A stretch of 64,000 bases of DNA from Salinicoccus hispanicus (GTDB lineage: Bacteria > Bacillota > Bacilli > Staphylococcales > Salinicoccaceae). Numbering within the stretch: the stretch's first letter is position 1; every line of letters begins with the position of its first letter. A model generated the notes under the pieces. That model saw nothing but the letters and a program-made list of their open reading frames with translations, was not told the origin of the DNA and did not search any database. This document shows, piece by piece, positions 1 to 9,066 of this stretch. The position numbers and the translations under genes were made by a program. Location of the stretch: positions 124,001 through 188,000 of the forward strand of contig NZ_WUUK01000003.1 of the NCBI RefSeq assembly GCF_009831115.1. The letters run 5' to 3'.

Positions 1-147
1 TTTACCGTCCATAGCCTGAATCATCTGAACATCAAGCACCCGATGTATGTCAGCATGCGCCACGGCAACCAGAAGACATTTGTGAGGAGATGGTACAACC
101 AGCTGCACCAGTCCTTCAACCCATTATTTCAGCCATATTCAGATTAA
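1..147 (+). CDS. C-terminal end of an unidentified protein (partial)
   Basis: The first frame is open from the left edge to a TAA at 145-147 and gives the last 48 residues of a protein whose start lies outside the window. The tail is basic and aromatic-rich and ends in FQPYSD. The spacing of a predicted strand (HPMYVSMRHG) followed by an amphipathic helix resembles the end of a LysR-type effector domain, but too little is present to decide. No terminator is visible before the next gene, which has its own good ribosome binding site. Confidence 0.5.
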   Translation, partial: FTVHSLNHLNIKHPMYVSMRHGNQKTFVRRWYNQLHQSFNPLFQPYSD

Positions 148-199
148 ATCGGATGATAAAGGGTAGAAGTGACATAGGTATAAATTAGGAGGGAATTTC

Positions 200-628
200 A
201 TGAATAGAGAAGACTTCAAAAACACTTTGAAAGAGATTCTGGACAACAATAAGATTGGGACCCTGGCTACAATCCGTGACAATAAGCCGATCAGCCGTTA
301 TATGTATTTCTATAATGACGGACTGACACTGTACACATATACGAAAAAAGATACGTATAAAGTTGAAGATCTCGAAGAAAATCCGAATGCACATGTACTT
401 CTGGGATATGAAGAAAGAGAAGACCTGGGAGAGAGGTATGTAGAGATCCAAGGCAAAGCCAGCCTGCCGGAAGAAGTGACACCCGACGTAGACGAAATGC
501 TCGCAAAACTGGGCAACCTTTATGAAAAACTGAAAGGCGAAGGCGATCTTCAGACAATCAAGATCGATATCGATACAGCAAGAATCATGAATGACGATGA
601 TAAAGATCCGAAGACCGTAGAACTATAG
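200..628 (+). CDS. Pyridoxamine 5'-phosphate oxidase family protein (general stress protein 26-like)
   Basis: A 142-residue soluble protein with the split-barrel flavin-binding fold of the PPOX-like family. The N-terminal helix (residues 1-17) is followed by the characteristic strand pair GTLATIRDNKPISRYM (about 20-35), and the chain ends in an acidic tail. Proteins of this type bind FMN, F420 or heme; the substrate is not known here. The start is supported by an AGGAGG about 7 bases upstream. It appears monocistronic, ending at the strong hairpin at 671-703. Typical length for the family is 130-160 residues, so it is complete. Confidence 0.85.
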   Translation: MNREDFKNTLKEILDNNKIGTLATIRDNKPISRYMYFYNDGLTLYTYTKKDTYKVEDLEENPNAHVLLGYEEREDLGERYVEIQGKASLPEEVTPDVDEMLAKLGNLYEKLKGEGDLQTIKIDIDTARIMNDDDKDPKTVEL

Positions 629-667
629 ATGATGATTGACCGATAGAGCATCATTCCAAAAACTTTA

Positions 668-706
668 AAAACGACCTGCTTCCATATATAGGAAGCAGGT
701 CGTTTT
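668..706. terminator. Bidirectional intrinsic terminator
   Basis: A perfect 13-bp stem (671-683 with 691-703) and 7-base loop, flanked by A-run and T-run, lies between the convergent PPOX gene and the DUF3100 pair and can serve both. Confidence 0.9.
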
Positions 707-709
707 CTT

Positions 710-1159
710 CTATATGATTCCTTGAATTCTCAATACGACTTCGGCAATCAGGGCAGAGCCTAGAAACGTCCCGATAAATACGAGTATGGCAACAACAAGC
801 GATTTCCAGCCCATTTCTTTGAAATCCAACCAGTTTCTCCCGATGGATATGCCGGCATAGGCAAGAATCGGTGTGGTGATTGCCAGTAATTCAATCTGGC
901 TCGTCCACTCAACAATGTAATCCGAACCAGGAAACCACGGCACGGAAATGATGATGCCGATCAGTGCGATATAACCCACTGCCGGAATATTTACAGGTAT
1001 GTATTCTTCCATTATCATGCCGAGAAGCGCAATGGCAATCAATACAAATATGCCTGGAACGGCACCCCAGCTGTAGATGTCATAGCCGATCATGTTACCG
1101 ATCAGTGTCACCCCGGCGAATATCAGAAGTATCAGTGTCCAATCCATTATTTTCCTCAT
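710..1159 (-). CDS. Small integral membrane protein, partner of DUF3100 protein
   Basis: A 149-residue, very hydrophobic protein with four or five predicted membrane segments. I do not recognise a named family with certainty. It follows the DUF3100 gene with a 3-base gap, and the ribosome binding site GGAGGAG overlaps the upstream stop codon, so the two are translationally linked. This pairing suggests that the two proteins form one membrane transporter-like complex; no function can be assigned from sequence. It ends at the shared terminator 668-706. Confidence 0.75.
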   Translation of the reverse strand: MRKIMDWTLILLIFAGVTLIGNMIGYDIYSWGAVPGIFVLIAIALLGMIMEEYIPVNIPAVGYIALIGIIISVPWFPGSDYIVEWTSQIELLAITTPILAYAGISIGRNWLDFKEMGWKSLVVAILVFIGTFLGSALIAEVVLRIQGII

Positions 1160-1162
1160 CGT

Positions 1163-1963
1163 CTATTCTCCTCCAGCCTTGTTCTTATTCATCAGGGCAT
1201 AGATCTTATTGGCCAGTGGCAGTCCGATCAGCATGCTCACGTAGAGTCCAGTGGCGAGGGATATCAGGTTGCTCGCCCCGGCCAGCGCGATGATCTGCGA
1301 CTCGAGTTCCGGGTAGGCTGCGATCAGAGTGCCGCTTCCTGCTGCCATCATGCTGCCGCTGCCCACGCCGGAAGCGAGCGCAAAGGATAGAGGATGGATC
1401 GGTGTTACCGTCGCCAGAAGTCCTGCGATCAGTCCGAGGAATATTGCACCGAATACCGTACCGAAAATATACATCGTCATGACGCCCCGCCCTTCCGGAG
1501 AATCGAAACCATAGCGGTCCATGATCAGACCCACGTTCGGCTCCCGTCCGATGGAGTGTGTCATTCCGACACTTTCACGTTTCATGCCAAGCCATATCGC
1601 CACTGGCAATGCAATCAGGATCGTACCGAGATTACCGAGCTCCTGCAGGAGCAGAGCTGGTCCGACTGCGATAAGATCTTCGATTTGCGGACCGATGACG
1701 ACACCGATTTTGGCAATGAGTACGCCAACACCCATGACAATTAATGGTTCTGCATTTTTTGACTGTTTCTTTGAAATGACTGGTGTAAAATAAAGCCCGA
1801 AACCGATCGCCAGGGCATACAGCATCGGCAGCAGCAGTATGGCACCGGGCCCGACCGGTATCGAAATCTGCCCGATGAATTCGGTCAGGATGACGATGAT
1901 CAGAACTACCGCATGCAGCCGCCAGTCTTTCAGAATAGATTTCATTTCCACTTTTTCACTCAT
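1163..1963 (-). CDS. DUF3100-type multi-spanning membrane protein
   Basis: A 266-residue membrane protein with about eight hydrophobic segments, matching the DUF3100 family by its conserved loop around HSIGREPNVGLIMDRYG and the small-residue segment ASGVGSGSMMAAGSGTL. An upstream in-frame extension to 2053 is possible, but the ATG at 1963 has the good site AGAAGGG 7 bases upstream and begins MSEKVEM, so it is preferred. The glycine-rich helix hairpins resemble those of sodium- or proton-coupled carriers, which makes transport likely, but no substrate is known. The pair lies downstream of the D-malate dehydrogenase gene, separated by a terminator, so it may be a separate unit or read-through partner. 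Confidence 0.75.
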   Translation of the reverse strand: MSEKVEMKSILKDWRLHAVVLIIVILTEFIGQISIPVGPGAILLLPMLYALAIGFGLYFTPVISKKQSKNAEPLIVMGVGVLIAKIGVVIGPQIEDLIAVGPALLLQELGNLGTILIALPVAIWLGMKRESVGMTHSIGREPNVGLIMDRYGFDSPEGRGVMTMYIFGTVFGAIFLGLIAGLLATVTPIHPLSFALASGVGSGSMMAAGSGTLIAAYPELESQIIALAGASNLISLATGLYVSMLIGLPLANKIYALMNKNKAGGE

Positions 1964-2070
1964 AAAATATCCCTTCTCCCTAAGCATGACTTCCTTCTCA
2001 TAAGCACCCTTACGATTAAACTGAATATTATCACAAGGACCAGACAACAACAATTTTTATTTTGAAAATA

Positions 2071-2096
2071 AAAAAGCCGAATGAACATCGGCTTTT
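2071..2096 (-). terminator. Intrinsic terminator after the dicarboxylate operon
   Basis: AAAAGCCGA and TCGGCTTTT arms close a 6-8 base loop just past the dehydrogenase stop at 2108. The leftward transcript ends in a U-run. Confidence 0.8.
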
Positions 2097-2107
2097 ACCA
2101 GTACTAT

Positions 2108-3169
2108 CTATACTTTTGCTTTCAGCTGCCTGATCAGTGCATCAACCACTTCATCCGTCTGCTTGTCTCCACCGACATCAGGTGTCAGGAATCCATCCGC
2201 CGTCACCTGCTCCATCGTATCGAGGAGGAGTCTGCCCATCTCTTCTTCTCCATGATGATCGAGCAGCAGTTTTGCTGTCCAGATCTGTCCAATCGGGTTG
2301 GCTATGCTTTTCCCGACGATGTCAGGTGCTGAACCATGCACCGGTTCAAACATGGAAGGGTGTTTGCCGTTCAGGTTGAGGTTCGCAGAAGGGGCGATGC
2401 CGATGCTGCCCATGATGCCGGCACCGATATCTGTCAGCACATCCCCGAACAGATTGCTTGCGACAATGACGTCATAACGCTCAGGATGTGTTACAAATGT
2501 CGCCGCCAGCGCGTCGATGTGCTGGGAAACTGTATTGATACCTTCATATTCGGCTGCAGTCTCCTTGAACACTTCATCCCAGAAAGGCATGGAGTGGAAG
2601 ATGCCGTTCGACTTTGTTGCGCTTGTCACATGCCTGCGGCGTGACTGCGCCAGTCTGAATGCATGTTCCATGGCCTGTTTGGTCGCACGCTTCGAGAAGA
2701 CATTGTTCTGGATGGCGATTTCATTATCCCCCTGGTACATCCTGCCCCCGACCGAGCTGTATTCCCCTTCACTGTTCTCACGCACAACAATCAGGTCGAA
2801 ACCCTTCGGATTGCGGAGCGGCGACTGTATGCCCTTGAACACTTTTGCCGGACGCACATTGATTTCAAGTTCGAACTCGCGCCTGATTTTAAGCAGCAGA
2901 CCCCACAGGGAAATGTGGTCCGGCACTTTCGACGCGTCACCAACGGCACCTAGAAATACACTGTCCGACTGCCCCAGGCGGTCCATTCCATCCTCCGCCA
3001 TCATGTCACCATGTTTGAGATAATAGTCGCATCCGTAATCGAAATGTTCATATTCGAACGATAGTCCACCATGCATTTCTGCGATGGTATCCAGAACCTT
3101 TAGAGCGTGTGGGACGACTTCAACACCGATGCCATCTCCTGGTACTACAGCAAGCTTGATCTTCTTCAT
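2108..3169 (-). CDS. D-malate / tartrate-type beta-decarboxylating dehydrogenase
   Basis: A 353-residue member of the isocitrate/isopropylmalate dehydrogenase superfamily, closest in motif pattern to the TtuC/DmlA branch that oxidises and decarboxylates D-malate or L-tartrate with NAD+ and Mn2+. It has the N-terminal VVPGDGIG, the substrate loop with RENSEGEYSS (about 130-140), the metal-binding aspartates in NLFGDVLTDIGAGIMGSIG, and the nucleotide site EPVHGSAPDI. Full length for the family. The start has a clean AGGAGG. It follows the DASS transporter gene by 26 bases, and the two form an uptake-plus-oxidation pair that would yield pyruvate. Leucine biosynthesis (LeuB) is the main alternative, but the absence of any leu neighbours and the family pattern argue against it. 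Confidence 0.82.
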   Translation of the reverse strand: MKKIKLAVVPGDGIGVEVVPHALKVLDTIAEMHGGLSFEYEHFDYGCDYYLKHGDMMAEDGMDRLGQSDSVFLGAVGDASKVPDHISLWGLLLKIRREFELEINVRPAKVFKGIQSPLRNPKGFDLIVVRENSEGEYSSVGGRMYQGDNEIAIQNNVFSKRATKQAMEHAFRLAQSRRRHVTSATKSNGIFHSMPFWDEVFKETAAEYEGINTVSQHIDALAATFVTHPERYDVIVASNLFGDVLTDIGAGIMGSIGIAPSANLNLNGKHPSMFEPVHGSAPDIVGKSIANPIGQIWTAKLLLDHHGEEEMGRLLLDTMEQVTADGFLTPDVGGDKQTDEVVDALIRQLKAKV

Positions 3170-3195
3170 AGAAATCCTCCTGTTGTTCTAACTAT

Positions 3196-4626
3196 TTAAG
3201 GCCAAAAACCGATCCATCTCCAGTAAGTATACGCGATGACGATCATTATTACGATGCTCGCAAGCGTCAGCCAGAGCCCAGGCCACAGGAAATCCTTCTG
3301 GCTGACCTGTCCGGTGCCATGTACGACAACATTCGGCATCGTTTCGACGACAAGCAGAAAACCGAGCAGCATGGCGATGGCGGAAGTGATGACGATGACG
3401 ACCGGATCCACCCCCGCCTGCACCGACAGACTGATCAGCACCGGCATCAGTGTGATGACTGCTGTCGATACATTGGTCACGCCAAGGTGGTAGACCTGGG
3501 ACAGAATGATGGTGATCGGAATCGCAAGCCATGGATTGCTGAACGTATCCAGAACAATCTGAGGAGAAATCAAAACCTCCAATAGATCGATTGCGCCCGA
3601 CTCTATCAATGAATAACCGAGGGAGAGTGTCGCACCGATCAGCAGCACCATGCCGAAATTGATATCGAGCATCTTCTTCCAGTCCGCGAAACCGGTGGCC
3701 GGAAGCGACATCAGCACAACCGCAAGCAGCGCACCGAATGTCGGATGGTAGCCATGCCAGGATTCTGTGAACCATATCAGAATTGTGATGATCAGTATGG
3801 CTGTACATTTCTTTTCATCCACGGTCAGATGGCCGAGCGACTGGTACTTGCCCTTCATTTTATTCTGCAGCCTTTCAAATGAATGTGCTTCAGGCGGATA
3901 GCATTTCCAGACGATGTACATCGTTGCGAGTACAAGCATCAGCCATACTGGTGCAGCATAGATGAACCACTGGAGGTAGGATATCGAGACACCTACGTAC
4001 AATCTCAGAATCTCGACAGCCAGGATGTTGCCGATGGCGGCAGTCAGAACAACGATGCCACTGACACTGCCACCAAAGGCCGCACCGATATACATCAGCT
4101 TGTTGAAGTTCGATTGCTTATCGACCCCGGTCTCCTCAATGATGCTGCTGAGGATGGGGACCATGAGCGACGCCCGGACAGCTGTTGCAGGAATGAAAAA
4201 AGCCTGGATCTGCATGAGAATGAAAAAGCCCGTATAGATGCCTTTGGCCGAGCCGCCCATGCGTGACAGCAGGAAGTAGGTCATCCTTTTGACAAGAAGC
4301 GTCTGGTTCACCCCCATCGCCATCATCATGCCGCCGATTATCAGAAAGACGGCAGGCGAAGCAAACCCGCTCAGAATGACATCCATCTCAGTGCCTTTCA
4401 TCACCATAAGCAGTATAAGGATGATGATCGAAGTCAGATCGATTGGAATCGGAGCAAACGCCCAAAGGATCAGACCGAACAGCATGATCGCAATCGTACT
4501 TCTGGCCGGCCAGGCCACCGTTTCCGGCAACAGTATGAGGACGGCGAAGAACAGTACGACAGCTGAAATGAATACAGCAATCCGACTCCATTTTATACGT
4601 CTGTACCTGTTAGGCTTGTCTCTCAT
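3196..4626 (-). CDS. DASS/SLC13 family divalent anion:sodium symporter
   Basis: A 476-residue permease with about twelve membrane segments and the conserved segment around LGVTNVSTAVITLMPVL and VETMPNVVV near the C terminus, typical of the divalent anion:Na+ symporter family that imports malate, succinate, fumarate or tartrate. The reading frame extends upstream, but the ATG at 4626 has GGGGGAGG 6 bases upstream and starts MRDKPNRYRR, a typical cytosolic N terminus, so that start is chosen. It is the first gene of a two-gene unit with the D-malate/tartrate-type dehydrogenase, which makes a C4 hydroxy-dicarboxylate the likely substrate. Confidence 0.85.
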   Translation of the reverse strand: MRDKPNRYRRIKWSRIAVFISAVVLFFAVLILLPETVAWPARSTIAIMLFGLILWAFAPIPIDLTSIIILILLMVMKGTEMDVILSGFASPAVFLIIGGMMMAMGVNQTLLVKRMTYFLLSRMGGSAKGIYTGFFILMQIQAFFIPATAVRASLMVPILSSIIEETGVDKQSNFNKLMYIGAAFGGSVSGIVVLTAAIGNILAVEILRLYVGVSISYLQWFIYAAPVWLMLVLATMYIVWKCYPPEAHSFERLQNKMKGKYQSLGHLTVDEKKCTAILIITILIWFTESWHGYHPTFGALLAVVLMSLPATGFADWKKMLDINFGMVLLIGATLSLGYSLIESGAIDLLEVLISPQIVLDTFSNPWLAIPITIILSQVYHLGVTNVSTAVITLMPVLISLSVQAGVDPVVIVITSAIAMLLGFLLVVETMPNVVVHGTGQVSQKDFLWPGLWLTLASIVIMIVIAYTYWRWIGFWP

Positions 4627-4671
4627 CCGACTGCCTCCCCCACTATTCATTTCTTCATTAACATCAATTAT

Positions 4672-4700
4672 ATAAAAAGGCTTTGCCGAAGCAAAGCCTT
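4672..4700 (-). terminator. Intrinsic terminator of mqo
   Basis: Perfect 10-bp stem AAGGCTTTGC with a CGAA loop at 4677-4700; the leftward transcript continues into five U. It separates mqo from the DASS operon. Confidence 0.9.
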
Positions 4701-4773
4701 CTATAGTATTCATTTTCCACTACTATATCATTCGGGAGGCTCGAACCGTGTACACCGACGGTCAGTTTCATGT

Positions 4774-6255
4774 CTATTCCAAACCAAGGTCTTTCGCAGT
4801 TGTCTTCCGGATTCCTTTCAGCAAGGCACTGTCTTCTATCAAGGAGTGGCCATATGAAGGAATCATTTCTTTTATTTTAGGCTCCCATTTTTCCATATAT
4901 TGCGGGAAGTTTTTTTCAAAGACCTCCAGCGCAACAGATACAGATGTAGAAGCGCCTGGAGATTCTCCCAGCAGGGCCATGACAGATCTGTCCTCAGAGT
5001 GGACAACCTCCGTTCCAAATTGAATATATCCCTTTCCATACTCATCGGTATCTTTGATTACCTGTACACGTTTCCCAGCTATGATCAGATCCCAATCCTC
5101 ATCTTTTGCTTCAGGCACAAATTTCCGCAGCTCCTTCATCCGATCTGCCTTGTTCATCATGACCTGCTGAATGGAATATTTGACCAGTGCAACGTTCTTG
5201 ATGCCGGAAGATACCATGGTCAATATATTATTCCGTTTAATGGATCTGAAAAGGTCCAGATTGGAGCCATTCTTCAGGAATTTAGGCCCTATAGCCGCAA
5301 AAGGGCCAAATAATAGACTCTGGTCACCTTGAATGTACCGTCTATCCAAGTGGGGCACAGTCATCGGCGGTGTGTTTGGCGGTTCTTTCCCGTAGACTTT
5401 GGCACCATGCTGTTCTACTATTTCTGGATTCTTACAAACTAGAAATGCACCACTTATCGGAAAGCCGCCAAGATTTCTGCTCTCGGGAATTTTTGTTTTC
5501 TGCAGCAGTGGAATGGCGTTGCCTCCGGCTCCGATGAAGATATAGTCTGCTACATGATATTCAGCCCTGCCATCTTCAAGGTTACGGACCTTGACGCCCC
5601 ATTTGTTGTCTCTTCTTCTTTCGAAATCAAGCACCTCATGATTATAATGCACTTCTGCGTTATCATGTCCACTGATGTTTTTCATCATTTTCCGAGTAAG
5701 TTCACCAAAATTGACATCAGTTCCTGTGTCTATTTTACTCGCAGCAACAACTGCATCCGGGGCACGTCCTTCTGTCATCAAAGGAATCCATTTTTCCAAC
5801 TCATCAAGGTCCTCTGAATACTCCATGCCTTCAAACATCGGCAGTGGGGATAACGCCTCATACCGTTTCCTTAGGAAATTCACATTATCCGTGCCCTGTA
5901 CAAAACTGATATGAGGCAATGGACGAATAAATTCCTCCGGATTTTGTATTTCTTTATTTTTGACCAGGTGCGACCAGAATTGCTTGGAAACTTCGAATTG
6001 CTCATTTATTTCCTTCGCCTTTTCAATATCTATCGATCCATCTTCCTGTTCAACTGTATAATTCAATTCACATAAGGCAGCATGGCCTGTTCCGGCATTA
6101 TTTTTTTCATTTGAGCTTTCTATCGCTGGTTGATCCAATCTTTCAAACAGTTTAATATTCCAGTCCGGCTCTATATTTTTTAGAAATGAACCAAAAGTAC
6201 TGCTTAAAATACCAGCACCGATCAGAATGACTTTTTTCGGTTCTGCATTATCCAT
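4774..6255 (-). CDS. mqo: Malate:quinone oxidoreductase
   Basis: A 493-residue peripheral membrane flavoprotein that oxidises L-malate to oxaloacetate and passes electrons to menaquinone, replacing or supplementing NAD-malate dehydrogenase in the TCA cycle. The N-terminal FAD site is [14 protein letters not shown] (9-22), followed by the family signature [16 protein letters not shown] (51-66). The C-terminal [21 protein letters not shown] is also typical. Length matches staphylococcal Mqo (about 490-500). The ATG is preceded by AAAGGTGACC. Monocistronic by its terminator. Its neighbours handle lactate and dicarboxylates, consistent with respiratory use of organic acids. Confidence 0.95.
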   Translation of the reverse strand: MDNAEPKKVILIGAGILSSTFGSFLKNIEPDWNIKLFERLDQPAIESSNEKNNAGTGHAALCELNYTVEQEDGSIDIEKAKEINEQFEVSKQFWSHLVKNKEIQNPEEFIRPLPHISFVQGTDNVNFLRKRYEALSPLPMFEGMEYSEDLDELEKWIPLMTEGRAPDAVVAASKIDTGTDVNFGELTRKMMKNISGHDNAEVHYNHEVLDFERRRDNKWGVKVRNLEDGRAEYHVADYIFIGAGGNAIPLLQKTKIPESRNLGGFPISGAFLVCKNPEIVEQHGAKVYGKEPPNTPPMTVPHLDRRYIQGDQSLLFGPFAAIGPKFLKNGSNLDLFRSIKRNNILTMVSSGIKNVALVKYSIQQVMMNKADRMKELRKFVPEAKDEDWDLIIAGKRVQVIKDTDEYGKGYIQFGTEVVHSEDRSVMALLGESPGASTSVSVALEVFEKNFPQYMEKWEPKIKEMIPSYGHSLIEDSALLKGIRKTTAKDLGLE

Positions 6256-6307
6256 TTTACGGTCACCTTTCCAATTTAAAATAATCTATTTTAATAATAC
6301 TTCTCTC

Positions 6308-8050
6308 TTAATTTGTTTCCGCCCGCTTCTGGGAGCGTAGAATCATTGAGAATATGACTGCCAATATGGCGATGATGAGAAAGAGTCCTATATTCAGACC
6401 CAGACCGTTCACCCATACATATCCGACGGCACCAGCCAGGATCAGGTAGAAGGTGGTTGGAATGAGGAGCCTTGAAATCAATGTTCCCTCTTTGCCGATC
6501 AGGCCTGCGGCTGCACTTGCTGCAACGACGTTATGCACACAGATCATATTGCCTGCAGCTCCTCCTACTGCCTGGAGTGCGACGATATAGAGTGGATTCG
6601 CTCCGATCTGATCTGCCACTCCGAACTGGAAAAGACCAAACATCATATTGCTTACCGTATTGCTGCCTGCCGCAAATGCACCGAGTGCACCGATGGCCGG
6701 AGAGATGAGCGGCCAGCTATCTCCGAACATATTCGCCGCTCCCTGTGCAAGGACAAGCGGCATGGAATCGAAGCCGCCATCATTGATGCCTGAATTGATG
6801 AATACCTGCACAAGTGGCACCGAGACGATCAGTGCGGCCATGGCGGCCACTATGGTCTTGCCGGAAACTTTGAAGGCGCTGGCCATACCTTTGCCATCGA
6901 GTCGGTGCAATACCCCTGTAAAAAGGGCGACCACAATGAATACAACCCCTGGAATCATGAATGGTGTCAGACTATGGTCGATGCCTGTCCCCAGTATATT
7001 CTCAAAGGAAACAACCCAGCTTGAGACCAGCGCGCGCACTCCCAATGCCTCGATACGAGTCACGACAAGCAACAGTGCGACGAGCACGTATGGCATCCAT
7101 GCTTTGATCATGGAAATGTTCCTTGCCGGCTTCACTTCGGCAGCAATGTCACTGAACCATGATTTCTGCCATGTTTCACGTGGCTCGAAGTCGAAAGTGT
7201 CCTTCGGCATGAGGAAGCCCTTTTTTGCCAGCGGAATGACGATTGCCATACCGATCAGGCCACCGAGGAGTGATGGGAACTCAGGCCCGAGGAAATTGGC
7301 GACCAGTGAAAACGGAATGACAAAGGCAAGTCCGGCAAATATTGCGAACGGCCATACCGCGAAACCTTCCCTGAAACTCCTGTTCTTCCCGAAGAACTTT
7401 GTCAGCATGGCCGACATGAGCAATGGTACGAACAGTCCGACGATGGCGTGAAAGATCGACACCTGGGCACCGACATCAAAAACAAAACTGGACATTTCCT
7501 GCCCATTGGCGCTTATGTAGCTGTCAACGACCGGCTGATTTTCAAGGCTTGTGTTGACTCCGACGAGTATGGGTGTCCCGACTGCACCGTATGAAACAGG
7601 TGTAGACTGCAGCATCAGTGCGATCATCACCGCTGCCAGTGCAGGAAAACCGAGTGCTATCAGCAAAGGTCCCACAATTGTTGCCGGCGCCCCCCAGCCT
7701 GCCGCACCTTCGAGAAAAGTGCCGAACAGCCAGGCAACGATGATTGCCTGGACCCTTCTGTCCGGAGAAATGCTTGTGAATGATGCGCGGATTGTATCGA
7801 CTGCGCCGCTCTCCTTCAGTACATTGAGCAGGAGGACTGCACCGAATACGATGACGCCGACTTCAAGCGCAGTCATCACCCCTTTCAGTGATGCTGCTGT
7901 AATGCTGACAGCCCCCATCTGCCAGCCGAAATAGGCGATGAGTACCGTAATGATGAAACTGAAAAACATTCCTTTCCGAGCAGACCATCTCAATACGACG
8001 AGAAAGAAGAAAATTGACAAAATCGGCAAAATGCTCAATAGAACCAGCAT
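6308..8050 (-). CDS. lctP: L-lactate permease LctP family
   Basis: A 580-residue, roughly fourteen-segment membrane protein of the lactate permease (LctP/LldP) family, which imports lactate with protons. Family hallmarks include the GTFLEGAAGWGAPATIVGPLL segment near residue 110 and FAAGSNTVSNMMFG in the C-terminal third. An ATG lies 15 bases further upstream, but the GGAGG sits inside that reading frame and is correctly placed (6 bases) only for the ATG at 8050, so that one is chosen. It follows the GntR regulator gene but a terminator intervenes. It sits beside mqo and cstA, consistent with lactate and pyruvate use. Confidence 0.93.
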   Translation of the reverse strand: MLVLLSILPILSIFFFLVVLRWSARKGMFFSFIITVLIAYFGWQMGAVSITAASLKGVMTALEVGVIVFGAVLLLNVLKESGAVDTIRASFTSISPDRRVQAIIVAWLFGTFLEGAAGWGAPATIVGPLLIALGFPALAAVMIALMLQSTPVSYGAVGTPILVGVNTSLENQPVVDSYISANGQEMSSFVFDVGAQVSIFHAIVGLFVPLLMSAMLTKFFGKNRSFREGFAVWPFAIFAGLAFVIPFSLVANFLGPEFPSLLGGLIGMAIVIPLAKKGFLMPKDTFDFEPRETWQKSWFSDIAAEVKPARNISMIKAWMPYVLVALLLVVTRIEALGVRALVSSWVVSFENILGTGIDHSLTPFMIPGVVFIVVALFTGVLHRLDGKGMASAFKVSGKTIVAAMAALIVSVPLVQVFINSGINDGGFDSMPLVLAQGAANMFGDSWPLISPAIGALGAFAAGSNTVSNMMFGLFQFGVADQIGANPLYIVALQAVGGAAGNMICVHNVVAASAAAGLIGKEGTLISRLLIPTTFYLILAGAVGYVWVNGLGLNIGLFLIIAILAVIFSMILRSQKRAETN

Positions 8051-8147
8051 GAATAACCTCCACATCCCATATTAGGCTACAGTCAACCAGTCATCATATG
8101 ACTATATCTCTCCATATTCTATGAAAGCGATTTCCAAATGTCAAATC

Positions 8148-8185
8148 AATTTCAAAAAAAAAAAAAAGAGACCTCAGGTCTCTTT
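8148..8185 (-). terminator. Intrinsic terminator of the gntR-type gene
   Basis: A 9-bp stem (8165-8173 with 8177-8185) with a 3-base loop overlaps the stop codon and is followed on the leftward strand by a run of about 17 U. Confidence 0.85.
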
Positions 8186-8880
8186 CATCCATCATGCCGG
8201 GTCAGAAGAACCGATGCCACTTCTTCGAGATGACTCAGCATCGCACCAGTTGCTTCCTTTACATTACGCTTCTCTACGGCTTCATGAATCGCCTGATGCT
8301 CATCAAAGATCTTCTGTATGGACTTCTTTTCTTCATACAGCCATATCCTTCTCGTTTCCTTCATTGTCTCGATCATCTTCTCCGAAACATTACCAAGCAG
8401 ATCGATAAGCATCTGGTTGCCTGTCGATTCCGCAATCGCCATGTGGAATTCATAATCTGCCTGTTCTCCCAGCTCATTATTCATTACAGCTGTACGCATC
8501 TTGTCGAGTGCATCCTGCATCTTTTTCAGATCCGCTTCTTCTGCTTGACTGCATGCCAGTTCTACACACCCGACCTCGATGATCTTCCGGAGATCCAGCA
8601 GATTTTCGATATCCTTTCGTGTGATGATTTCAAACTCATGCTCAAAACCGAGCGGCATACGTGCTTTTATATAGGACCCCTGCCCATGCTTGACTTCTAT
8701 GACGTCCATCACACTCAAAGTATTCAACGCTTCCCTGATGGATGCTGAAGAAACCTGGTAGTGTTCGGCCATCCCGGTAATCGAGGGCAGCTTGTCCCCT
8801 GGATTCAATACACCGTCCCTGATATCCTTCATGATCAGATCTGCAATTTCTTCATATACTTTTTTCCTTGAAATGCCCAT
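8185..8880 (-). CDS. GntR/FadR-type transcription regulator with FCD domain
   Basis: A 231-residue regulator. The N-terminal winged helix (about 1-75) shows the GntR pattern LPSITGMAEHYQVSSASIREAL and the wing VKHGQGSYI; the rest is an all-helical FCD ligand domain with the metal-binding pattern of acidic and histidine residues (EFHMAIAESTGN, later EHQAIHEAV). Proteins of this kind (LldR, PdhR, LutR) sense lactate or other carboxylates. The start at 8880 has AAGAGGT 8 bases upstream; an upstream ATG lacks a site. It lies between lctP and the divergent cstA-ilvE unit, so lactate or pyruvate control is a reasonable guess. Confidence 0.85.
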   Translation of the reverse strand: MGISRKKVYEEIADLIMKDIRDGVLNPGDKLPSITGMAEHYQVSSASIREALNTLSVMDVIEVKHGQGSYIKARMPLGFEHEFEIITRKDIENLLDLRKIIEVGCVELACSQAEEADLKKMQDALDKMRTAVMNNELGEQADYEFHMAIAESTGNQMLIDLLGNVSEKMIETMKETRRIWLYEEKKSIQKIFDEHQAIHEAVEKRNVKEATGAMLSHLEEVASVLLTRHDG

Positions 8881-8986
8881 TGGATCGACCTCTTTTGGAT
8901 TATTACTGTCCGTATATGATAGCATATATACATTCTTTACAGTAACTTATCATTATATAAGTAAATTGTAATGAAAATGAAATCGA

Positions 8987-9001
8987 AATTATCAGAAAAC
9001 A
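8987..9001 (+). promoter_or_regulatory. CodY-like box upstream of cstA-ilvE
   Basis: AATTATCAGAAAACA matches 12 of 15 positions of the CodY consensus AATTTTCWGAAAATT and lies about 65-80 bases before the cstA start. CodY represses branched-chain amino acid genes, and ilvE is the second gene of this unit. The match is moderate and the call is inferred. Confidence 0.45.
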
Positions 9002-9066
9002 TGTTGCTTTATGCTGCTGAAATTGTTAAGATGTATACAATTTTCAAATATAGGGAGGCATTAGAT

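Noticed and set aside
6648-7451. Long plus-strand open frame (267 codons) opposite the lactate permease gene
   Set aside because: Low-complexity Ser/Thr/Ala/Pro composition typical of the antisense of a membrane protein gene, and no start signals.
8148-8167. Homopolymer A run that could be an assembly error or a phase-variable tract
   Set aside because: It is the U-tract of a normal terminator just past a stop codon and lies in no coding region or promoter core.
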